From the NCBI GenBank assembly GCA_036346395.1, contig CM070606.1, positions 14,618,915 to 14,682,914 on the forward strand: 64,000 nucleotides of DNA, given 5' to 3'. Below are positions 57,196-64,000 of the stretch, in pieces. Source of the stretch: Hsuehochloa calcarea. Taxonomy: Eukaryota > Streptophyta > Magnoliopsida > Poales > Poaceae. Position 1 is the stretch's first letter. Each line of letters begins with the position of its first letter. The notes beneath the pieces are model-generated. The model saw only the letters and a program-made list of their open reading frames with translations. It ran no database searches and had not been told where the DNA came from. The position numbers and the translations under genes were made by a program.

Positions 57196-58158
57196 TGATG
57201 AACCCTAAGGTTTGATTTGTTGGCCCGATCTTTCGATGAGAACGATAAGTCCGGTAGGCGTCGCTCAACTCTGACGATCTCGGCTACGAACACGCAAGGC
57301 TCGAAACCACGAATCGCTGAACTGATTGACAAATCGTTATCAACCGTGCACGAATACCCGGTTGACCTGACCACAAATGTCGATTCCTACATACACCGAA
57401 GAAGCACACAAGAACAAGATAAAGCAATCTAAAATTACAAATAAAGATTGAAATATTGAAATTGGGATTTCAAAAGAGGTATTATGGTTGGTCTAGTCGA
57501 CACAAGCCAATACACGAAGTTACAACAAGGCTAACTTTTAACTAAACAAAATCCAAGGAAACTAGAGGGGGTGCGTCCTCCTTAAATAGGGGATGAGGAG
57601 CCACAAATCTAAAATAAATAGAGGGGTGGGACTAAAGGTATGAATTACTGTTCATATGAATAGTAATCACACCCCCAGGTGGGCCGACGGCATATGGGCC
57701 AATTCCCGGTACGATTACAAGGCCTAAATCGGCCCAAATTGGTGATATAACACTTTCTTTTGACGATTCTAAAGTCTATAGAAGAAATTTGGAAGTGAGG
57801 CTAGATCTTTTGGAAAGATATCGTCATTAGCTTTCCAACAAGCCCAAGAACACCCGAATCGGACTCCGTTTGTAAAAGTTATGTCTGTTTTAAGTTGGTG
57901 CTGTCATGCTGATTCCGAGGCCGAACTAGATTCAAGAACGGGTCTAGCTCGAACTGCTTGCTTGTCTTGGACAAAAAGTGACATGATGCTGCACATATAT
58001 ATATTTCATCATTAGGTAGCATCATATAGTTCATATAATATAAAGACACTCCTAAAAACAAGCTCACCTGATAATTTAAGTGAAGCGTACGAGCTCTTGT
58101 ACTTAGAACAACAAGCATAGCAAATATGGTTGTATCTATAGGGGTCATGTCCTCATCA
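57196..58158 (-). repeat. 3' LTR of the gag-only element (963 bp)
   Basis: Minus strand TGATGAGGACATGACCCC...GGGTTCATCA. A TATA-like CTATTTAAGG lies near 57580-57590. The inner third matches 26920-27202. The purine tract on the minus strand (about 58173-58159, AAGAAAGGGAGGA) precedes it. Confidence 0.75.
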
Positions 58159-59051
58159 TCCTCCCTTTCTTGAAAACAAAGCCGTCCTCGGCTTTTGATA
58201 AGCTGAAAATAGGGTAACAAAGAAGCCAGGGTGTATGCATGGTATATGTATATGTCATTTGTTTTAACGGTTCTTCGTTGTTGCACAATTAATGTTAGAC
58301 GATAACAGCGATTATAAAAGATCATTGTATTATTAACCCAAGAGTAATCATATATGTGAATGATCAAAACAAAATTTCTCACATAGCAATTATTGCAACT
58401 AGTTTTGCAAATGTAAGTGAAGCATTTATGTAGTTCAAATCTCTGAATTTGTAAACTTGTAGTGATAGCACATAAGGGCAAATCTAGCACTTTTGGAATC
58501 AAACAAAATTCATTCATATAATCATATTTCAATTGAGTGTTAGCAAATTCATCTAGCAAGGGTGAAAAGATTTGAAAGTTCTTCCATACTTCAACATTAT
58601 TATGCACATTGTCAATACTATTTGGTGCAATAAGAGGTGAACACATAGGGATTGAATGATCACTAAATTTTATTTTTTTCTCACAATGAACAAGATTTAG
58701 AACACAATAATTATTGTTTAAAATAGCAAACTTCAATTCATCCATGTGATCACAAGTTATGCATATTCGATATACCATAAATTGATTGTCTACACCATAA
58801 TCTCCAACTAATTTAAAACAGTAGGTGCAGGTGCTATATAGAGAATTTAGTGATGAAAGTTCAGAAACTTTCTTCATAGCACATTCCAAACTAACGGGCT
58901 CATTAAGCATGATATAACACAACGCATCAGAAGTGGATATTCTATCAAGTACTTCCTTATGTGTAATTAATTCGACCTGTGCGAAATTATGTGACTTCAG
59001 ATTAGCACATGGTTCATTCAAGTTAACACAAGGAATATCAAAAGATTGCAC
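57879..59051 (-). CDS. ORF-X, unknown protein of the gag-only element (copy 3, intact frame)
   Basis: A 390-residue open frame on the minus strand. Residues 1-200 contain the islands shared with copies 1 and 2: HKEVLDRIS, CYIMLNE, GDYGVDNQFMVYRICITCDH, NNVEVWKNFQIFSPLLDEF, YDYMNEFCLIPKV. Residues 200-290 are Cys/Tyr-rich (CKTSCNNCYVRNF, YDYSWVNNTMIFYNRCYRL). The last 100 or so cross into the 3' LTR at 58158, with CFQEREDDEDM and a STRARTLHLNYQVS segment resembling the LTR-encoded pol tail of element B (SRTTPFQEGEDDEDIP, ITRARAKLLNKQVT). No known domain. The start ATG is the first in frame, about 40 bp after the gag stop. Function unknown. Confidence 0.55.
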   Translation of the reverse strand: MQSFDIPCVNLNEPCANLKSHNFAQVELITHKEVLDRISTSDALCYIMLNEPVSLECAMKKVSELSSLNSLYSTCTYCFKLVGDYGVDNQFMVYRICITCDHMDELKFAILNNNYCVLNLVHCEKKIKFSDHSIPMCSPLIAPNSIDNVHNNVEVWKNFQIFSPLLDEFANTQLKYDYMNEFCLIPKVLDLPLCAITTSLQIQRFELHKCFTYICKTSCNNCYVRNFVLIIHIYDYSWVNNTMIFYNRCYRLTLIVQQRRTVKTNDIYIYHAYTLASLLPYFQLIKSRGRLCFQEREDDEDMTPIDTTIFAMLVVLSTRARTLHLNYQVSLFLGVSLYYMNYMMLPNDEIYICAASCHFLSKTSKQFELDPFLNLVRPRNQHDSTNLKQT

Positions 59052-59090
59052 TACAACAGGTATGTATTCACAAAGTTGCTCTATGTCATG

Positions 59091-59627
59091 CTATAACATC
59101 AAATCGGTACCTTTGTCATTATTGTCCTCCTTAGATACTGTAGGTACCTCAAACTTCTCCTCTGATGACATAAGATGCGCCAGATCATCCTTCATCTCTT
59201 CAAGCGTCTCGGCGGTATCTGTGGATGGAGTAGGAGGCAAAACAATGTTAGCATTTTCAGTTACCTTAGGTTGTACCTCGCTTGTGACCGTGGGTGGTGG
59301 AGGTACAAAACGACGTTGCAATTTCTTCTTCATCTGCTCCCATGTGTACATGAAATGGCACTCGATATTTGACCACCAATGTGGAACATCACCGATCAGC
59401 GCCGTCCTTGCCCTTCTCATCTTCTCATAAGGATCAAGGTCATGTCTTTCAAAGTAGTTTTCCAACATAGTAACCCATATGAAATAGTCCAACGATGTAC
59501 TCTCAGCGGTGAGTGGCATGATGCATAATGGTAGTTGTTTACCTTTGAGTTCAAATCTGCCCGTGAAGTGATCGTAATCTACCAACTTTAACCAACCTGT
59601 CATTGTTAGTAGAAAATGAGGAAACAA
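59091..59627 (-). CDS. Gag-like protein of the gag-only element (copy 3)
   Basis: A 178-residue open frame on the minus strand. Residues 45-110 match a retrotransposon gag domain (LDYFIWVTMLENYFERHDL, ARTALIGDVPHWWSNIECHF, QMKKKLQRRFVPP). The C-terminal part is acidic, Pro/Thr-rich and probably disordered. It is shorter than gag in copies 1 and 2 and lacks the VREYYHELKNRLL half and any zinc knuckle. Frame intact, but an N-terminal truncation cannot be excluded because the element is cut at about 59697. Confidence 0.6.
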   Translation of the reverse strand: MFPHFLLTMTGWLKLVDYDHFTGRFELKGKQLPLCIMPLTAESTSLDYFIWVTMLENYFERHDLDPYEKMRRARTALIGDVPHWWSNIECHFMYTWEQMKKKLQRRFVPPPPTVTSEVQPKVTENANIVLPPTPSTDTAETLEEMKDDLAHLMSSEEKFEVPTVSKEDNNDKGTDLML

Positions 59628-59697
59628 ATCACAGTGTATATGCTCCTATCAACTATTTGGTTTTGGCGTTTCAACAGTTGCTCTCTCACAACGCCTA

Positions 59698-59806
59698 TTC
59701 TTCTAATCGCCCGAATAAATTTCAGGGTATTACAAAAATTTCAGAAAAATACACAAAAATAATTAAATTTTATTTTCTACTGAAAATTGAAATTTGGGTT
59801 GTTACA
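59698..59806 (+). repeat. Short LTR end fragment
   Basis: AT-rich sequence ending GGGTTGTTACA near 59806, the usual end of gypsy LTRs here. No matching start is seen. Confidence 0.35.
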
Positions 59807-60380
59807 GGGAATTAGGAGATTCGTTGTTTCGTTCTGCTAATCACGGTCAAGTTTGCTTTTCTGCAGGGAATTAAGGGTGTGGCGATCTCCGCTCGTGGTC
59901 TAGCGGCGATCATCCACTTGTGTGTTGGCAAATATCCATAGAACTGCAAGTCCGTACTGGCGCATGGTGGACAGCTGAGCATTGTTCGTAGTCAGGCATT
60001 ATTGATCCATGGTTCTACTCAAGAAGATTGGGCCACCCCGTTTCACAACTGTTCTTTCCCCCACGACACCAACAGAGTCTGCCTACGGAAAGTACTACCA
60101 ACCGTTAGCCTGAAAACCACATGTTCACCATTGGATCATAGTGAAAAATAAGTGACAAACAAACCCAAAATGCAAATAACAACATTTACGAAAATCAAAC
60201 TCACCGAGAAAATAGACACTTGTAGAACACACACCCCCTGTTATCTTCGGTGTTGGAGTACAGGACATTTGCTTAGACCACGCAGTTCGGGTAGTTCACT
60301 CGCCTTGCATTCGCTAGCGCTACCACTCTTCGACTCATTGAACTAGACGACTGAGACATGGTGACGAGTAGAATTTTGAG
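59807..60380. other. Unassigned region
   Basis: No convincing gene. GGGAATTA(A/G)G occurs at about 59808 and 59866. No domain recognised. Confidence 0.3.
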
Positions 60381-60480
60381 ACAAGTGTAAGTAGATGAGA
60401 AGAGACTCGGTTGTAGTTTAGATGGTTGGATGGGATTTTGTAGAGGTGGGGTTGGGTATGCTAGATAAATTTTTTAATAG

Positions 60481-60574
60481 TAAAATTTAGGCAAATCGTC
60501 ACTTGAAATGGTGACAAGGGTCCCACAAGTTTGAGTCGCCATTCCAAATGATGACACAACCTCCCTTATAAAAG
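60481..60574. repeat. CACTA-like subterminal repeats (tentative)
   Basis: Inverted words of the type GTCACTTGAAATGGTGAC (about 60500-60517) and GTCGCCATTCCAAATGATGAC (about 60534-60554) resemble subterminal repeats of plant CACTA transposons. No CACTA terminus or transposase found. Confidence 0.25.
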
Positions 60575-62510
60575 TGTCAGACCCCAAATTTGTCATTTGG
60601 AATCTCATGTATTCACAGCACCAGTCCCTGGATCAGTAGCTAGTGCCCACGGTTATATAATTGAATATCAAACAAATATCTCATAAATGTATGTTATTGC
60701 TTAATAATAAACAAAACATAAATATACCTTACAACTTTTGACTTGCAGAATAGTTAGTCAGGCCAAATACCTCTCAAAGAATAGCAGGAGAAGCAGAATA
60801 AAAGTATAACACGTGGAACCCTCACAATATACCCACAAGCAATTGACTGGGGCCTGTGGCCTAGTTCTTGGCCTTCTTGATTTCTAGTCTTGACGAATGC
60901 TCATTAATGCCCACATAGCCTTTTTCTCTTACACTTTCTGAATAATAATATTGAGCGAGTATGAGTACACAAACATACATCGCGAGCCAACACATAGAAA
61001 GTAGTTATATAATATGCAAGACTGATCAAAGGAATGGCTTGTGGTCATTTTGTTTGCATAAAGCCACTTATTGAAATAGATTAAGTAGTAAACAAATTCT
61101 GCGACCTAGCATTTTTAACTAACACAGGTTTTAAAAATTTTGAGTTTTGTTGAAAAATACTAGTGGAGGTTCCAACCTCCTATACCATCGAGTGGCTCCA
61201 TCCACCCAATGCTCATGTTCTTTCTCGGGTCACGTCTCGTACTTCTAACTAGTTCTCAACTAGGCTATATCAAACCTTCGGGCTTCATCCCGACATTTCA
61301 TCCTACCTATAAATGGATTTATAAAAATAAAAGCTAATTCATGTAACTTCTCGGCATCACCCAAGATCGTGGGCATGGCTATCTAGATAGTTTTTACACT
61401 TTGCAAAGTTCGCGCATTTGACCCACAAGAAACATTCAACTTATAATGTTCGTCTTGACACACTTTACATAGGTGTGCAACTAAGATGATTGTCACAAGG
61501 CATTTACAATGCCCCACCTCAACACAACCCCATAGCTATTATCACCTCCTTAGGCCATGCCCCAAGGAGGTCTCCAATTGGCACCGGGTGTTTTTCCTAT
61601 GGCTCCTAGCCATACCCACGCCACACAACCACCAATGGCGAAGCCACACTAAGATGAACAAATTAGTTAGCCTGGTCATACCTATTATAGACTTGTGGTT
61701 GCACTATTTTTACTATAGTTACCAGATTCGCTATAAAACTCTACGAATCGCAAACCAGATTCATTGAACCTGAACCGTTTTAGGGTACAGGGTTCATGTC
61801 CGCAATGGAAATTGGAAGAAAAAGTGGTGAACTACGAACACGAATCCCATACTGCGACTCGAACGAACTGCGTTTCTGGTAACTATGGTTTTTACCTGAG
61901 AAGACCGTTATAAGAACTCGGTCCTTTACGGACTTGGGTGGTACTTCCCCATACCCACTTTGTCATGTTATACACTAGCACCCGCCACACTTTCCAGCTG
62001 CCCAAGTTGAAATCTCTTTTTGGTTTTCTTTTTTAAAATACTTTTCTAGTCAATATACTAGCCAGGCTCCAACCACAACTGCCCAAATCCAGTTTCAAGT
62101 TTTAAATGATGTCAGGGTAAATCATTTCCTACATGTCAATGTATCTATGCAAGGCTAAACATAACACTTACATATGTACTTACTAACTAGTCATCTATAT
62201 CATTATTACTAGGGTGACAAGGGATAGTGTCTAAGTTCAAGGATGGGAAGGTTATATTCAGTTATCATTTAGGTATTAGCTATGAGCTATGTCAATATAT
62301 TTGTATGAGTCATAGAAATGCAATTTTATAATTTAAAACAATATAATTTGCATTCAAAAGTAGGTGCAACATGACCAAAGTGTTGACTCATCTTGCTCAA
62401 TGTTCTGATAACCTTTCTCTTGTTCGAACTATTACTCCGTCGTGCCTTATAATTCTAATTACTCAAAGTACCATTGAACTCGAGAACATCTGAAAGCAAC
62501 CAAATGAAAT
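60575..62510 (-). repeat. Degraded gypsy LTR, minus strand
   Basis: Left edge TGTCAGACCCCAAATTT, corresponding to the TGTGAGGACCCC edge of the Tekay LTRs. The block around 61360-61510 (ATCGTGGGCATGGCTATCTAG, TAGTTTTTACACT, GTGCAACTAAG) matches 29750-29930 and, more weakly, 3675-3790. The right end is lost. The MITE-like element at 61715 lies inside it. The plus frame at 61486-61767 is not a gene. Confidence 0.5.
61715..61887 (+). mobile_element. MITE-like element, 173 bp, second copy
   Basis: Perfect 12-bp terminal inverted repeats ATAGTTACCAGA / TCTGGTAACTAT. It matches the BTB intron copy at 52929-53100 along its whole length. No coding capacity. Confidence 0.75.
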
Positions 62511-62574
62511 CCAATAAATCCAAAGGCAAGTAAACAAAAGGATATACTTAAAATGAAAGTCAATCAACCAAAGA

Positions 62575-62800
62575 TTATTTGAAGTAGGAAAAACTTCAAA
62601 TGGAACTAAGCATATCTAATAGGACCTTAGAAGAAGGAAGCATTATAGATGAAACAAAACCTACCCAAGTGGAGTTGATGAAGGAAATATTTCAGATGAA
62701 GTATATCCTAAGGTAGTTGATGAAGAAAATACTTCAGATGGAATAAAGTACATCTAGGGATATTTGGAATGAATAAAATACTTCAAACCAATGTAGATAC
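62575..62800 (+). repeat. Degenerate tandem repeat of about 45-50 bp
   Basis: Recurring words GATGAAG(G/A)AAATA(T/C)TTCAGATG(A/G)A and relatives, about four units. Non-coding. Confidence 0.5.
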
Positions 62801-63889
62801 ACCCAAACCTTATTCATTTGGTCTAGCGGGGGGTTTGGGTTGCTAGTTAGACTTAGGGTCAGGTATTTTCTTGGTCCAGAGTGAGGGCGAGAGGGATTGG
62901 GCTCTCAGAAAGTCTGCTGATGCAAGGAGTTAGGACCTCAACGGGAGGGACAAAATATTTGTAGGAATATTCCTCATAGGTTCCCGAGATGGTTGAGATC
63001 ACCTTGATAGGTAGGGTTCTCTGATCCACATTCGGCTCACGAATTGTCCTTCTACTAGAAGCGGATAGAGATGGGTGATAGTTGGAGCCTATGTGATGTT
63101 ATTTGGTGGTTGAACTAATATCATCCACTTGGGGACATATCACCACTACTCACACGTGGCGCCTAGCTGATCTAATAATTTCTTTGGTTATTATTTCCTA
63201 TTTATCGAGGAAGTTCCATGAGTCGGGTGGAACTTCCTAGCATTAGCTAGACATCAACCTTATAACTTGATTAGGCGTGTTTACGGGTTTGGATTTCATC
63301 TATGAGGTGATCTATACTTAGCCTTACTACTTACATGGCTTGGCACACACTAAAGTAAACCTATCACACTAGTTTGACCTCTAGTTACAGCGTCTGCTAA
63401 GGACTACTTTTAGTTAAGTAGACAACTACTATACAAGGCCTATGGGCTCTTACATACTATTCCTTGTTTAGCGATCAATCCTATCATCTTTATTACTATC
63501 ACAAGCATGAAGCTAGGTCGTAGCTACTGCTAACCTTCATGGTTATCTAATAGTATTGTTATTACTTATTAATGTATAGGTCTAGGTATATAGGTCTATG
63601 TGTCGGTGACATGTCACAATCCTAGTTAGATGTCAACTAAAGTGATCACTTTACATATTCGACAATTTGGTAAGAGCCTACTTTTAAGTATATGTCTACT
63701 GGTCCTTTGATCACATGTGTATGGACATGCCTAAACATGACTATACCATCTTAGGTTCTAACTACCTAAATTGATCACTTTAGTTAGTTTACTTACTATG
63801 CAATCTCTGATCGCCTAAGCTACTTACCTGCATTCAACTACTTGTTATCTCAATTTACTTACTGTTTTACTTACTCAGTGTCGCCATGG
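62801..63889. other. Unassigned AT-rich region
   Basis: No gene, RNA or clear repeat is recognised. Short words such as CTTAC and ACTACT recur without clear order. Confidence 0.3.
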
Positions 63890-64000
63890 TGTAATACCCC
63901 GAAGGTGATTCGGCTTATTAGAAAAAGTTTCGGAAGAGGGAGCTAATCGAAAAACCAGAATCATCTTTTCACCGGGGGGGGTTTATGTGATTTCACGGCA
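63890..64000 (+). repeat. Start of an LTR related to the solo LTR at 32017, cut by the window end
   Basis: TGTAATACCCCGAAGGTGATTCGG at the start, followed by ATTAGAAAA and a G-run, matches the order seen in 32017-32115 (TGTAATACCCTGGATTCGG, ATTAGAAAA, GGCGGGGGGTTTT). The rest lies outside. Confidence 0.6.

Larger units (their letters stand above)
57196..59697 (-). mobile_element. Gag-only (LARD-like) gypsy derivative, third copy with complete 3' LTR
   Basis: Minus-strand order: gag (59627-59091), ORF-X (59051 leftwards), purine tract, 3' LTR (58158-57196). The leader and 5' LTR are missing: similarity to 25504 and 2335 ends near 59697. There is no protease, RT, RNase H or integrase between gag and ORF-X, only about 40 bp. 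The LTR start TGATGAGGACAT is shared with A and B. Confidence 0.75.

Noticed and set aside
1..64000. CRISPR array, tRNA, rRNA or bacterial defence system
   Set aside because: No regular spacer arrays, tRNA cloverleaf or prokaryotic operon structure were seen; the only tRNA-like words are LTR primer sites.

Overview
The window is a repeat-rich stretch of a plant nuclear genome, most likely a grass. The evidence is one split gene with a very GC-rich first exon and an AT-rich last exon, and dense nested LTR retrotransposons with initiator-Met tRNA primer sites. There are also hAT and MITE-like DNA elements. I see no prokaryotic operons, rRNA, tRNA or CRISPR arrays. Nearly all the long open frames are broken gag-pol or transposase.

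Left block (1-27.2 kb). A minus-strand Tekay/Del-type Ty3-gypsy element (3342-16135, about 4.05 kb LTRs, chromodomain) sits in the 5' LTR of a plus-strand gypsy element, called A here (16136-23252). A sits in a small TRIM-like element, which sits in a gag-only (LARD-like) gypsy derivative. The first 3.3 kb of the window repeat 23157-26516. Both the repeat and the Tekay truncation end at the same point (about 3341), which is explained by a tandem duplication of about 23.2 kb or by an assembly join.

Middle block (27.2-49.9 kb). First come LTR fragments forming an inverted repeat (27.99-30.24 kb). Then comes a hAT transposon (31118 to about 49890) that contains a 2.0 kb solo LTR (32017-34032). 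Its BED-finger transposase gene is split by gypsy element B (36661-48760, 5-bp target duplication TCTTC). B's reverse transcriptase is itself split by a 4.16 kb Tekay solo LTR (41359-45521, duplication TTACC). The order of insertion is therefore hAT, then B, then the Tekay LTR.

Gene (about 49.95-54.0 kb). The only apparently intact host gene has two exons and encodes a 258-aa BTB/POZ protein of the At4g08455 type. Its 2.87 kb intron holds a 172-bp MITE-like element. Its likely TATA box lies within about 100 bp of the degraded right end of the hAT element.

Right block (54-64 kb). This holds a minus-strand Ty1-copia 3' remnant, an LTR fragment with an 18-bp tandem repeat, and a third copy of the gag-only element (57196 to about 59697). 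That copy has a complete LTR and two open frames. Further right are a CACTA-like patch, a degraded minus-strand LTR with a second MITE copy, and the first 111 bp of an LTR related to the one at 32017.

The most interesting signal is the gag-only element. Its three copies lack RT and integrase but share an uncharacterised second frame ('ORF-X'). In the best copy this frame runs into the LTR and ends in a tail like the polyprotein end of A and B.
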